From Zhihengliuella sp. (GTDB lineage: Bacteria; Actinomycetota; Actinomycetes; Actinomycetales; Micrococcaceae), in NCBI RefSeq assembly GCF_031178195.1, contig NZ_JAPSJL010000006.1, positions 124,001 to 188,000 on the forward strand: a stretch of 64,000 bases of DNA, read 5' to 3'. Positions 19,434 through 29,747 of the stretch are shown here, in pieces (position 1 is the stretch's first letter; each line of letters opens with the position of its first letter). The notes under the pieces were generated by a model. The model saw only the letters and a program-made list of their open reading frames with translations, did no database searches and was not told the DNA's origin. The position numbers and the translations under genes were made by a program.

Positions 19434-19450
19434 ACGGCGGGGCCCGCCGT
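19434..19450 (-). terminator. Candidate terminator of the dnaK operon
   Basis: ACGGCGGG-G-CCCGCCGT, an 8-bp GC stem 19 nt past the hspR stop and before the AMIN-like gene. The central loop is tight and there is no T-tract. Confidence 0.5.
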
Positions 19451-19468
19451 CGCCGCATCCGGTCCTGA

Positions 19469-19909
19469 CTAGCGGCCCGACGGTCGCCGGGGCTCCCAGA
19501 CCACGAGCGCCTGGCTCCGCGGGCGCGGCCGTTCGCCGCGGGCCAGCGTCACCACGTCGCCCGCCGAGCCGGCCGCGAAGACGCGCGAGAGTCCGGACTG
19601 CCGGCGCCGGGCGGAGCGTTCGAGCTCGAGCTCCTCGGTCAGCTCACTGACGCGGGACTGGAGCGCCTGCACCTGGTGCTCCAGCTCCATGATCCGCTTG
19701 ATCCCCTCGAGGGACACACCGTCCTTGGACAGGCGCTGCACCTCGCGCAGCAGTTCGACGTCGCGGGCGCTGTACCGACGCTGCTTGCCCCGCTGGCGCT
19801 GCGGCCTCACGATGCCCAACCGGTCGTACTGCCGCAGCGTCTGCGGGTGCATGTCGGCCAGCTGGGCCGCCACCGAGATCACGAACACCGGGGTCACATC
19901 GTCGGTCAT
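19469..19909 (-). CDS. hspR: HspR, MerR-family heat-shock repressor
   Basis: A repressor of chaperone genes that binds HAIR inverted repeats and uses DnaK as co-repressor in studied actinobacteria. The 146-residue protein has the MerR winged helix-turn-helix (FVISVAAQLADMHPQTLRQYDRLGIVRP, then RRYSARDVELLREVQRLSKDGVSLEGIKRI). A coiled-coil follows (LEHQVQALQSRVSELTEELELE), then an Arg-rich tail. An AGGGGG ribosome site precedes the ATG, 9 nt after the dnaJ stop. As last gene of dnaK-grpE-dnaJ-hspR it closes a feedback loop, because HAIR sites stand before dnaK and clpB. Confidence 0.95.
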   Translation of the reverse strand: MTDDVTPVFVISVAAQLADMHPQTLRQYDRLGIVRPQRQRGKQRRYSARDVELLREVQRLSKDGVSLEGIKRIMELEHQVQALQSRVSELTEELELERSARRRQSGLSRVFAAGSAGDVVTLARGERPRPRSQALVVWEPRRPSGR

Positions 19910-19918
19910 CGCAGCCCC

Positions 19919-20908
19919 CTAGAGCGCAGCCTTCTCGGCCAGGCCCGCGCGGGGATCGGCGTCGGCGGTCGCGGCGGCGAAGGCCTCGACGGCCTCTCTC
20001 GCCTGCCCGGAGAGGTTCTGCGGCACGACGACGTCGATCGTCACCAGCAGGTCGCCGGTCGCCTTGGACGTCTTCACGCCGCGGCCCTTCACGCGCAGCG
20101 TCCGCCCGGAGCTCGACCCGGCCGGGACCTTCAGCCGCACGGTGTCGCCGGTCAGGGTGGGGACCTCGATCTCCCCGCCGAGCGCCGCCTCGGCGAAGGA
20201 GACGGGGACGTGCACCCGGATGTCGTTGCCGTCGCGGGCGAAGAACCGGTGCGGTTTCACGTGGATCTTGACCATCAGGTCGCCGGCGCCTGCCGGGCCC
20301 GGCTGTCCCTTGCCGCGTACGCGCACGGTCTGGCCGTCCTTGATGCCGGCCGGGACGCGGACCTCCACGATCTCCCCCGACGGGTCGCGCAGGCTGACCT
20401 TCGTCCCCTGGATGGACGACGCGAACGAGATGTTCGCGGTGGCGGTCCGGTCGGCGCCCTTGCGTGGGGGCTCCTGGAAGCCGCCGCCGAAGCCACCGCC
20501 GAATCCGCCGCCGCCGAAGAGGTCGGCGAACTCCGGTGGCACCTGTCCGCCGCCGCGCCCGCCGAAGCCGGGGCCGGCCTGCGCCCCGCCGCCGAAGAGG
20601 TTGCTGAACACGTCGTCGAACCCGGCACCCGCGCCGGGACCGCCGGCGCCGCCGGCGCTGAAACGCGCGCCGGAGCCCATGGCGCGGATCGCGTCGTACT
20701 GCTGGCGCTGTTCGGGGTCGGACAGGACCGTGTTCGCCTCGGTGACGTCCTTGAAGCGCTGCTCGGCCGTCTCGTCCCCGGGGTTCGTGTCCGGGTGGTA
20801 CTTCCGGGCGAGCTTACGGTAGGCCTTCTTGATCTCCGCGTCCGACGCGTCCTTGGAGACGCCGAGGATCGCGTAGAAGTCCTTGTCGACCCAATCCTGG
20901 CTTGCCAT
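19919..20908 (-). CDS. dnaJ: DnaJ-family co-chaperone lacking the zinc domain (CbpA-like)
   Basis: Stimulates DnaK ATPase and delivers clients. The 329-residue protein has the J-domain with the HPD motif ([10 protein letters not shown], residues ~10-75). A Gly/Phe-rich region with repeated FGGGF (~85-145) follows, then two beta-sandwich substrate domains ending [17 protein letters not shown]. The CxxCxGxG repeats of classical DnaJ are absent, so this is a type II/CbpA-like form. It is separated from grpE by about 190 nt containing two hairpins and is followed closely by hspR. Confidence 0.92.
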   Translation of the reverse strand: MASQDWVDKDFYAILGVSKDASDAEIKKAYRKLARKYHPDTNPGDETAEQRFKDVTEANTVLSDPEQRQQYDAIRAMGSGARFSAGGAGGPGAGAGFDDVFSNLFGGGAQAGPGFGGRGGGQVPPEFADLFGGGGFGGGFGGGFQEPPRKGADRTATANISFASSIQGTKVSLRDPSGEIVEVRVPAGIKDGQTVRVRGKGQPGPAGAGDLMVKIHVKPHRFFARDGNDIRVHVPVSFAEAALGGEIEVPTLTGDTVRLKVPAGSSSGRTLRVKGRGVKTSKATGDLLVTIDVVVPQNLSGQAREAVEAFAAATADADPRAGLAEKAAL

Positions 20909-20965
20909 CTGGCGCCTCCTCCTGCTGTGTCGATGAGAGTCTTCCTGCGCCGCGTCAGCGGCGGT

Positions 20966-21086
20966 GGCGGGCCCTGCCCGCCGGGGCGAGCACCGCCGTC
21001 GTACCGGTGGTCCCCAGCGCCTCGGGGAGGCGGTCGGGAGACGTCGGGACGACGGCGATGCACGCCCCCGGGCTCCGGGGAGCCCG
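20966..21086 (-). other. Two hairpins in the grpE-dnaJ gap
   Basis: GGCGGGC-cct-GCCCGCC at 20966-20982 and CGGGCTCC-gg-GGAGCCCG at 21069-21086. The second begins 13 nt after the grpE stop on the transcribed strand. They may attenuate or process the operon mRNA so that dnaJ-hspR is made at a different level from dnaK-grpE. Confidence 0.5.
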
Positions 21087-21099
21087 AGGGGTGCGCCGG

Positions 21100-21831
21100 C
21101 TACTCGCCGGTCGAGACGATCACGCCTGCGGCGCGCAGGACGCGGTCGCCCTTGCGGTAGCCGGTGCGGAGGACCTGGGCGACGTGGTCGGCCGGGATCT
21201 CCGCGTTCGGCTGCTGCATCAGCGCCTCGTGGACGTTCGGGTCGAAGGCGCCGCCGGCCTCGGCGATCGGCTCCAGGCCGTGGCCCTCGAGGATCGTGTT
21301 CAGCTTGCGGGCGACGGCCGCGAACGGACCGTCCTCGAGGTCGCCGTGCTGGCGCGCGGCGTCGAGGTCGTCGAGCACCGGCAGCAGGCTGGTGAGGACC
21401 GACTGGACGGCAAGCTCGCGCACCTGCTCGCGGTCTCGCTCCACCCGCTTGCGGTAGTTCACGTACTCCGCCTGGAGGCGGAGGAGGTCGTTCCGCAGCT
21501 CCGCCTCCACGTCGGTCGCCGCTTCGGGCGCCGCGTCCGTGCCGGAGGCGCCGTTGATGATGCGCTCCGCCTCGGCGAGGGCCTCGGCGGCATCGGCCTC
21601 CGCGCTGCCCGCGGCGGCGGCGTCCGCTCCTCCGGAGGGGTTGCCCTCGGCAGCGCCGGTCTCCGCGGAGCCGGTCTCCGCGGAGCCGGCGTCCGCGGGA
21701 GCGGGGTCCTCCGACCCCGCCCCGGCAGCTTCCGTGCCGCGTGGCTGACCCGACTCCGGATCGATCTTCCGTTTGTCGTTGAAGCGCACGGGCTCCTCGC
21801 CGTGCTCTTCCTCGTGACCGTGATGCGGCAT
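21100..21831 (-). CDS. grpE: Nucleotide exchange factor GrpE
   Basis: Releases ADP from DnaK. The 243-residue protein has a long Gly/Ala/Ser/Glu-rich disordered head (1-105), then the conserved coiled-coil and beta domain. Key segments are [51 protein letters not shown] and [16 protein letters not shown]. The head is expanded by a 15-bp tandem repeat encoding SAETG units. The ATG lies 14 nt after the dnaK stop, so the two are co-transcribed. Confidence 0.95.
   Translation of the reverse strand: MPHHGHEEEHGEEPVRFNDKRKIDPESGQPRGTEAAGAGSEDPAPADAGSAETGSAETGAAEGNPSGGADAAAAGSAEADAAEALAEAERIINGASGTDAAPEAATDVEAELRNDLLRLQAEYVNYRKRVERDREQVRELAVQSVLTSLLPVLDDLDAARQHGDLEDGPFAAVARKLNTILEGHGLEPIAEAGGAFDPNVHEALMQQPNAEIPADHVAQVLRTGYRKGDRVLRAAGVIVSTGE
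21655..21699. repeat. 15-bp tandem repeat inside grpE, about 3 copies
   Basis: Unit gccggtctccgcgga at 21655 and 21670 with a diverged third at 21685. Encodes repeated SAETG in the disordered GrpE head. Confidence 0.75.
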
Positions 21832-21845
21832 GGAAGGGACCGTCC

Positions 21846-23702
<1,857 letters not shown>

Positions 23703-23762
23703 GGTGCTCCTTCTTTCTGACGATGGGGCCGCCCGAGCCGACGCCGGTCTCCGGCACACTGG

Positions 23763-23783
23763 CTTGAGCGTTCTGGACTCAAC
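23763..23783 (-). promoter_or_regulatory. HAIR site, promoter-proximal (dnaK)
   Basis: CTTGAGC-N7-ACTCAAC, two mismatches from HAIR consensus. It touches the -10 hexamer and covers the start of transcription. Confidence 0.85.
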
Positions 23784-23809
23784 TCTACTCACCCCCGGTC
23801 GGGTGTCAA
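23782..23809 (-). promoter_or_regulatory. dnaK promoter (-35 TTGACA, -10 TAGAGT)
   Basis: On the minus strand TTGACA (23809-23804), a 16-nt spacer, then TAGAGT (23787-23782). The -35 is a perfect match to the housekeeping consensus, rare in this window. The predicted leader is about 70 nt. Confidence 0.8.
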
Positions 23810-23815
23810 TCCAGA

Positions 23816-23836
23816 GTTGAGTGAAGTTCGCTCAAC
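23816..23836 (-). promoter_or_regulatory. HAIR site, promoter-distal (dnaK)
   Basis: GTTGAGT-N7-GCTCAAC with fully complementary arms, just upstream of the -35. With the site at 23763 it brackets the dnaK promoter. Confidence 0.85.
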
Positions 23837-24053
23837 TTTGCCGCGACGGGCAGGGGCCGACCCGTCGCATCACCCCTGATCGTGGGCTGACTGGGGACGA
23901 TCCAGAGCGTCGGGCCCCGGAGAGGGTGCTGTTCGCCCTGAGCGATGCGCCGGGGCGGTCCGATTCCGCGACCACGAGGGCCCACCTGATCCGACGTCGC
24001 TTCCGGCTCGCCACCGCCCCCGAGCCCCCGTGGCCAGGCCCAGCCAGCCGCCG
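23837..24053. other. Intergenic stretch downstream of the MMPL gene
   Basis: Between the distal HAIR site and the MMPL stop I see no gene with a credible start, no clear terminator hairpin and no repeat. It holds the 3' end region of the MMPL transcript. With the dnaK promoter it makes up a 351-bp gene-free interval. Confidence 0.5.
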
Positions 24054-26189
24054 TCAGCCCGGCCGGCCGCGCCGGAAGAGAACCGACGGCCACCAGAGCC
24101 ACCGGCCCAGGTCGTGCGCCAGCGCCGGCACCAGCAGCGTCCGCACCACGAGGGTGTCGAGCAGCACGCCGAACGCGACGATGAAGCCGAGCTGGACCAT
24201 GAACATGATGGGGACGACCGTCAGGGCGGCGAAGGTGGCCGCGAGGACCACGCCGGCCGAGGTGATCACCCCGCCCGTGACCGTCAGGGCGCGGGTCATC
24301 CCGTCGTGGACGCCGAGCCGCGCCACCTCCTCGCGCGCCCGGCTCATGAGGAAGATGTTGTAGTCCACGCCCAGCGCCACGAGGAACGTGAACCCGAAGA
24401 GCGGCACCGTCGGGTCCGCGCCCGGGAACTCGAAGAGGCCGTTGAACACGAGCGCCGAGACGCCCATGGCGGTGCCGTAGGAGAGGACCGTCGTCGCGAC
24501 CAGCACGACCGGCGCGACGATGGAGCGAAGCAGGAGCATGAGGATCAGCAGGATGGCGGCCAGGACCAGCGGGATGATCTTCCGGACGTCGTCCTGCGCA
24601 GTGGCCTGCTGGTCGAGTGCGGTCGCCGTCGGGCCGCCGACCACCGAACCGGCGTCGAGGGCGTGGACCGTCGAGCGCAGCTCGACGACGGTCTGCTCCG
24701 CGGCCGCCGAGTCCGGAGGGTCCGCCAGCGTGACGCTGATCTGGACGCGACCGTCCACCACGCGCGGCTCCGCCCGGGGCCCGGCCGGTCCGCCGTCGTC
24801 GGCCGTGGCGTAGGCGGAGGCCACCCCGGGGCTCACGCCCACGGCATCCAGGGCGTCGTCCGCGCTGGCCTGGTCGATGTAGATCTGCGTGGGCGAGCCG
24901 GAGCCCGCGTCGAAGTGCCGGGCGATCGCCTCCTGGCCGTCGCGGGCCTCGGACGGCCCGAGGACCAGCGAGGACTCCGGGACGCCGGAGGCCTGCAACT
25001 GCGCCACCCCGAGGCAGCCGAGGGCGAGCGCGATCGTCGTGACGATCCACACGGGCCGGTGCCGACGGCGGACCCACCGGGCGATGGCCGACCAGAACGG
25101 ATAGCCGGCCCGCCCCTCGGCCTCCGGCCCGGTGCGCGTCGGCAACTGCTTCGGCATGACGGGCCAGAAGGCGGCCCGCCCCAGGAAGCCCAGGAGCGCC
25201 GGCAGGAGGGTCATGGCCGCCAGCACGGAGAAGACGATGCCGCTGGCGGCGATGGGGCCGAGCGCCTGGTTCGAGTTCAAGTCGGAGAACATCAGGCAGA
25301 GCAGCCCGACGACGACCGTCCCGGCGGAGGCCAGGATCGGCTCCACGGACCGCCGCCAGGCCTGCCGCACCGCACCCCACCGGTCCAGCCCCTCGCTCAG
25401 CGCCTCCCGGAAGCGCGCCACGATGAGCAGGCAGTAGTCCGTGGCCGCGCCGATGACGAGGATCGAGAGGATGCCCTGGCTCTGCCCGTCGATGCGGATC
25501 ACGCCCGCGGAGGCCATCTGGTACACGACGACGATGGCCGCGCAGAGCGCCGCGACGGCCGTGAGCAGCACGGAGACCGGCAGGAGCACCGAGCGGTAGA
25601 CCACCACCAGGATGACGAGGACGGCCAGCAGCGCGACGACCAGGAGGACGCCGTCGATGCCGCCGAAGGCCTCCGTGAGGTCGGCGGCGAAGCCTGCCGG
25701 ACCCGTGACGTACACCGTGACGCCCTCGGCGAGGTCCCCGCGCTCCAGGGCTGCAGCGCCCAGGTCCCGCAGCTCCTCCACGGCCGCCTCGACGTCGACC
25801 CCGCTGGACACGGGCACGACGAGCTCCAGTGCCCGCCCGTCGTCGGACGGGAGGGGTCCCACGACGGTGCCGTCGACGACCGACCGGCCGCCGACCTCGG
25901 CCGACCGGAGGTCCCCCAGGAGCGGCGCGGCGTCCTGCGGGGACAGTTCGGCCTCCGCCTCGAGGACGACGACGGCCGGCGTCGCATCCGACGCGGAGAA
26001 CCTGGACTGCCACTCGACGGCTCGCGTCGCCTCCGCCGAGTCCGGGAGGAAGGTGGTGCGATCGGTGGTCTGCACCTCGCCGATCCTGCCGAAGGTCGGC
26101 CCGCCGACGGCCATGACGGCGAGCCAGACGGCGACTACTGTCAGGGCGATCAGTCCGCGCACAAAAGCCGACCTCGTATCCCGGCCCAC
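24054..26189 (-). CDS. MMPL family (RND superfamily) exporter
   Basis: A 711-residue membrane protein with two repeated halves. Each has one N-terminal helix, an extracellular loop of roughly 150 residues and a five-helix bundle. Typical MMPL segments include GILSILVIGAATDYCLLIVARFREAL in the first half and LFGFTFLVALGVDYNIFLMSRAREEV in the second, each with the intramembrane Asp used for proton coupling. Members export lipids or drugs; the substrate here is unknown. The start is GTG. It diverges from a MarR regulator around a perfect palindrome, suggesting a regulator-exporter pair. Confidence 0.92.
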   Translation of the reverse strand: MGRDTRSAFVRGLIALTVVAVWLAVMAVGGPTFGRIGEVQTTDRTTFLPDSAEATRAVEWQSRFSASDATPAVVVLEAEAELSPQDAAPLLGDLRSAEVGGRSVVDGTVVGPLPSDDGRALELVVPVSSGVDVEAAVEELRDLGAAALERGDLAEGVTVYVTGPAGFAADLTEAFGGIDGVLLVVALLAVLVILVVVYRSVLLPVSVLLTAVAALCAAIVVVYQMASAGVIRIDGQSQGILSILVIGAATDYCLLIVARFREALSEGLDRWGAVRQAWRRSVEPILASAGTVVVGLLCLMFSDLNSNQALGPIAASGIVFSVLAAMTLLPALLGFLGRAAFWPVMPKQLPTRTGPEAEGRAGYPFWSAIARWVRRRHRPVWIVTTIALALGCLGVAQLQASGVPESSLVLGPSEARDGQEAIARHFDAGSGSPTQIYIDQASADDALDAVGVSPGVASAYATADDGGPAGPRAEPRVVDGRVQISVTLADPPDSAAAEQTVVELRSTVHALDAGSVVGGPTATALDQQATAQDDVRKIIPLVLAAILLILMLLLRSIVAPVVLVATTVLSYGTAMGVSALVFNGLFEFPGADPTVPLFGFTFLVALGVDYNIFLMSRAREEVARLGVHDGMTRALTVTGGVITSAGVVLAATFAALTVVPIMFMVQLGFIVAFGVLLDTLVVRTLLVPALAHDLGRWLWWPSVLFRRGRPG

Positions 26190-26246
26190 GAGTACCTCCG
26201 TTGTCCGCGCCGGGCCGGCCAGTGCGACCCGGCGTCACGTCCGATG

Positions 26247-26264
26247 CGTCGAATTAGTTCGACG
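26247..26264. promoter_or_regulatory. Palindromic operator between MMPL and marR genes
   Basis: CGTCGAA-TTAG-TTCGACG is a perfect 7-bp inverted repeat with a 4-nt centre, in an AT-rich pocket 58 nt from the MMPL start and 84 nt from the marR start. Size and position suit a MarR dimer. A TATGAT hexamer at 26301-26306 could be the marR -10. Confidence 0.65.
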
Positions 26265-26347
26265 ATGGAAATACTAGCCGGTCCGCGGCCGCCCCGGCGC
26301 TATGATCGGACCTTCGCCCCATCGCCCGACCCCGCCCGAGCACCGCC

Positions 26348-26923
26348 ATGAGACCGAGCCCCACCATGAGACCGAGCAACCCCCACGTGAACCCAGAGCC
26401 GGAGGCACGCGGTGCGGTCTCCGGCGCACCCCTCGACCGGCCGGACTCGGCCGGGCTGCGGTGGCGGCTGATCGAGTCGCTGCAACGGGTCACCGTGGCC
26501 TCCGAACGGTACGTCGACTCGGCGGCGCGCTCCGCGCGGGTGCACAAGACCGACCTCCACGCGCTCAACGCCGTGCTCGAGAGCGAGCGCTCGGGAGAGG
26601 CCGCGACGGCCTCCGACCTGGCCCGCCACCTGGGACTGTCGGCGCCCGCCACCACAGCACTGGTCGACCGGCTGCAGAAGCAGGGCCACGTCGAGCGCCG
26701 GCGCGACGCCGCCGACCGCCGCCGGATCGAGTTGCACACCACCGATCTGGCCCGCCGGACCGGTTCGCGCATCTTCAGGCCGCTGGCGCTGGCCCTCGAC
26801 TCGATGGCCGGTGCCTACACGGACGACGAGCTCCGGCTCATCGAGGGATTCCTCCACCGCGCGTCGACGACGATCGACGAGGCAGCCGACGGAGCGGCCA
26901 GGCGGGCAGCCGAGGAGGACTGA
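26348..26923 (+). CDS. MarR-family transcriptional regulator
   Basis: A 191-residue protein with the MarR winged helix fold: VHKTDLHALNAVLESE, ASDLARHLGLSAPATTALVDRLQKQGHVERRRDAADRRRIELH (recognition helix and wing), and C-terminal dimer helices. The DRR motif in the wing is typical. The first ~30 residues are a Pro-rich lead partly made by a near-exact repeat (ccATGAGACCGAGC) that creates two possible starts, 26348 and 26366. It probably represses the divergent MMPL exporter through the palindrome between them. Confidence 0.88.
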   Translation: MRPSPTMRPSNPHVNPEPEARGAVSGAPLDRPDSAGLRWRLIESLQRVTVASERYVDSAARSARVHKTDLHALNAVLESERSGEAATASDLARHLGLSAPATTALVDRLQKQGHVERRRDAADRRRIELHTTDLARRTGSRIFRPLALALDSMAGAYTDDELRLIEGFLHRASTTIDEAADGAARRAAEED

Positions 26924-26932
26924 CCCGAGAGA

Positions 26933-26981
26933 GACGGAAGGGCGGTAGCCGCACCACTGGTGCGGCTACCGCCCTTCCGTC
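26933..26981. terminator. Very long perfect hairpin between marR and DEAD-box helicase genes
   Basis: Two 24-nt arms (starting GACGGAAGGGCGG and ending CCGCCCTTCCGTC) are perfectly complementary around a single central C. It lies between converging genes, so probably a bidirectional terminator, though the stem is longer than needed. Confidence 0.8.
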
Positions 26982-27056
26982 GATGTCCGTCCGGGGCTGC
27001 GCCGGCCGGCCCGCCGATCACGCCGGCTCGACGCCGCGTTTCAGCGGTGCCGGGCC

Positions 27057-28628
27057 TCAGCGGCGGCGTTCGCCCGTCGCCGGCGCGGTGGCGCGGCGGG
27101 TGCCGCGGCGTCCGCGCGGGGCACGGGGAGCCTCGCCGCCGGCCTGGCCGTCACGCCGGCCGGCACCGCCGGAGTGCTGCTGGCCGGCGCCCTGGGGACG
27201 CCCACCGCGACGGCTCTCGCCGTCCTGTGCGGGACGCTGGCGTGCCGGACGCGCCTCCTGGCCGGCTGCCGGCTCGGAGCGCTGGGGACGGCTGCGCCGG
27301 CCCTCGCCCTGGGCCCGCTGGGCCGCCGGAGCCTCGGCGGAGCCGGGACGACGGCGCGAGCGACCGCCGCGGCGGCCCTCACCCTGCCCGTCGCCGCCGC
27401 CACGCGGCCGGTCCGCCTTGGGACGTGCCTGTTGCTGGCGCGGCTGCGGCGCCACGTACTCGACGGCCTCGGCCTCGGCACCGCGGATGGCGAGCACGGC
27501 GTCGTCGTCGGGGCTCACGCGCTGGAACGGCACCGAGATGCCGGCGGCCTTCAGCAGCGTCGAGACCTCCCGCTGCTGCTCGTAGGTGGAGATCGTGACG
27601 ACGGCGCCCTCGCTGCCGGCGCGAGCGGTACGTCCCGAGCGGTGCAGGTAGGACTTGTGCTCGGTCGGCGGATCGATGTGGACCACCAGCTCGACGCCGT
27701 CGACGTGCACGCCGCGGGCCGCGACGTCCGTGGCCACGAGGACCTTGGCGTCGCCGGCCGAGAACGCGGCGAGGTTCCGGTCGCGGGCGTTCTGGCTGAG
27801 GTTGCCGTGCAGGTCGACGGCGGGCACGCCCGACTTGGACAGCCACAGGGCCATCTTCTTGGCGTGGTGCTTGGTGCGCATGAACATGATGCGGCGGCCG
27901 GCGCCGGCGGCGAGCTCGCGGACGAGGTCCTTCTTCTCGTCGGCGTCGACGACCAGCACGTGGTGCGTCATGGTCTCGACGGCGGCTTGGGGCGCGTCGA
28001 CGGAGTGCGTCACCGGGCGGTCGAGGTACCGCTTGACCAGCGTGTCGACGCCGTTGTCCAGTGTCGCGGAGAAGAGCATGTGCTGGATGCCGCGCGGCAG
28101 GCGGTCGAGGATGCGGCGGACCATGGGCAGGAAGCCCATGTCGGCCATGTGGTCGGCCTCGTCCAGCACCGAGATCTCCACGGTGGAGAGGTCCACGTAG
28201 CCCTGACCGATGAGGTCCTCGAGCCGGCCGGGGCAGGCGATCAGCACGTCGACGCCGGCCTTGAGCTCCTGCACCTGGCGGTGCTGGGAGACGCCGCCGA
28301 AGACGACGGCGGTCTTCAGGCCGAGCGCCGAGGCCAGCGGGTCGACGGTGCGCGAGATCTGGGTCGCGAGCTCGCGGGTCGGCGCCATGATCAGGGCGCG
28401 GGGGCGGTAGGAGGCGCGGCGCACGCCGGAGGCGGCGAGCCGGGCCGCGATCGGCAGGCTGAAGGCGAGAGTCTTGCCGGAGCCGGTCTGGCCGCGGCCG
28501 AGGACGTCGCGTCCCGCCATCGTGGACGGGAGCGTGGCCTCCTGGATCGGGAACGGGCTGGTGGCGCCCATGCCGTTGAGGATGGTGAGCAGGCGCTCGG
28601 GCACGCCGAGCTGAGCGAAGGAAGTCAT
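27057..28628 (-). CDS. DEAD-box ATP-dependent RNA helicase
   Basis: Unwinds structured RNA, in ribosome assembly or mRNA turnover. The 523-residue protein has the Q motif (FPIQEATLPSTMAG), motif I GQTGSGKT, Ia APTRELATQI, II DEAD, III SAT, then VATDVAARGVHVDG and HRSGRTARAG (motifs V-VI). After ~380 comes a long Arg/Gly/Gln/Pro-rich tail with scattered RRGGR, typical of RNA-binding extensions in actinobacterial helicases. The ATG at 28628 follows a GTG by 3 nt; the Shine-Dalgarno is weak. The upstream 430 nt hold no gene and may include a long 5' leader. Confidence 0.93.
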   Translation of the reverse strand: MTSFAQLGVPERLLTILNGMGATSPFPIQEATLPSTMAGRDVLGRGQTGSGKTLAFSLPIAARLAASGVRRASYRPRALIMAPTRELATQISRTVDPLASALGLKTAVVFGGVSQHRQVQELKAGVDVLIACPGRLEDLIGQGYVDLSTVEISVLDEADHMADMGFLPMVRRILDRLPRGIQHMLFSATLDNGVDTLVKRYLDRPVTHSVDAPQAAVETMTHHVLVVDADEKKDLVRELAAGAGRRIMFMRTKHHAKKMALWLSKSGVPAVDLHGNLSQNARDRNLAAFSAGDAKVLVATDVAARGVHVDGVELVVHIDPPTEHKSYLHRSGRTARAGSEGAVVTISTYEQQREVSTLLKAAGISVPFQRVSPDDDAVLAIRGAEAEAVEYVAPQPRQQQARPKADRPRGGGDGQGEGRRGGRSRRRPGSAEAPAAQRAQGEGRRSRPQRSEPAAGQEARPARQRPAQDGESRRGGRPQGAGQQHSGGAGRRDGQAGGEAPRAPRGRRGTRRATAPATGERRR

Positions 28629-29058
28629 CACTGTCTTTCAATCAGAGTGGGACCGTCGGCAGGAGCACTCGGCGGTCTGGCAGCCGGCTGGTGCCGGCAG
28701 GTCGCCGAAGTCTCTGACCGCGGACCGGGCCCGTCGGACTGACGGAGGCTCGGACGTATCGATGGCCGGTGGGGCCATGCACGACAGGAGGATCGACGCA
28801 GGACACGGGGCTGGCGCGGAATGCGTCCGCCGCTCGTATCGCAGGAACCCCACACTACCAGTCACCACGGCGTCCTGTCGGTGGCGGGCGTCACGACGGG
28901 CGCCGGACCGCACTCCGGCCGGCGTCCCCGGCCGGCCGGACCCTCCGTTCCGCGCAGTGCCGGCGCCCGGCCGGACCGTCCGCCGCAGCCGGCAGACGCC
29001 GGGACGAGGCTGAGCGGGCGACTGGGTTCCACCCGCCGCTGGGCCCTATGATCTCCCG
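28629..29058. other. 430-bp intergenic region
   Basis: Lies between the divergent helicase and LysE genes. Short open frames on both strands lack ribosome sites and resemble no family I know. I see no aptamer-like motif. The half nearest the helicase may be its 5' leader; the LysE promoter is at the other end. Confidence 0.5.
29047..29052 (+). promoter_or_regulatory. -10 element for leaderless lysE-family gene
   Basis: TATGAT, 6 nt, then GTG at 29059; no Shine-Dalgarno. Confidence 0.6.
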
Positions 29059-29682
29059 GTGACGTTGAGTGTGTGGCTACCCCTGCTCGGCGCCTGCGCC
29101 CTGATCAGCTTCACGCCGGGCGCCGGCGCCATCAACACGATGTCCAACGCGATCAGCTCCGGGTTCCGCCGCTCCTTCTGGGGCATCCTCGGCCAGCAGC
29201 TGGCCCTGCTCATCCACGTCCTCATCGTCGCCGCCGGCGTCGGCCTGCTCGTCACGAACTCGCCGTTGGCGTTCAACATCATCCGCTACGCCGGCGCCGC
29301 CTACCTGGTCTACCTGGGCGTGCGGCTGATGCTGGCGAAGCCGGCCGCCGAGGTCGCCGACGCGGGCCAGCGCGTGCGCGAGCCGGCCTGGTCCATGTTC
29401 CGCCGCGGCATCTGGGTGAACCTGCTGAACCCCAAGGCCATCGTCTTCTTCCTGGCCTTCACCCCGCAGTTCATCGACCCCTCGGCGCCGCTGCTGCCGC
29501 AGTACGCGGCCTTCATCGGCACCGTGGTCCTGGTCGACGTCGCCGTGATGTGGTTCTTCTTCGCGGCGACCGCCAAGTCCTTCCGGCGCTTCACCCGGGG
29601 AGCGCGCGGCCAGCGCCTCATGAACCTGTCCTTCGGCACGCTGTTCATCTTCGTCGCCGTCCTCCTCCTGCTGACGCACTGA
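29059..29682 (+). CDS. LysE/RhtB family amino-acid exporter
   Basis: A 207-residue membrane protein with about six helices. Family segments are the N-terminal LISFTPGAGAINTMSNAISSG, AAYLVYLGVRLM near residue 80, and GIWVNLLNPKAIVFFLAFTPQFI in the middle. Members export lysine, homoserine, threonine or similar amino acids; the substrate is not readable. The GTG start is fixed by the TATGAT hexamer 6 nt upstream. It is followed at 66 nt by the phosphatase gene, which has its own promoter. Confidence 0.92.
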   Translation: MTLSVWLPLLGACALISFTPGAGAINTMSNAISSGFRRSFWGILGQQLALLIHVLIVAAGVGLLVTNSPLAFNIIRYAGAAYLVYLGVRLMLAKPAAEVADAGQRVREPAWSMFRRGIWVNLLNPKAIVFFLAFTPQFIDPSAPLLPQYAAFIGTVVLVDVAVMWFFFAATAKSFRRFTRGARGQRLMNLSFGTLFIFVAVLLLLTH

Positions 29683-29735
29683 CCCGGGCCCCGCCGCCTC
29701 GCGTGCCGCCGCTCACGCGCCGCGGCGTGGCTCCC

Positions 29736-29741
29736 TAGACT
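29736..29741 (+). promoter_or_regulatory. -10 element for leaderless phosphatase gene
   Basis: TAGACT, 6 nt, then ATG at 29748. GGAG within the 6 nt is too close to act as a ribosome site. Confidence 0.55.
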
Positions 29742-29747
29742 GGAGTC

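Noticed and set aside
28762-29013. Short open frames in the 430-bp gap before lysE
   Set aside because: Several overlapping frames exist on both strands, none with a ribosome site, leaderless -10 or recognisable product.
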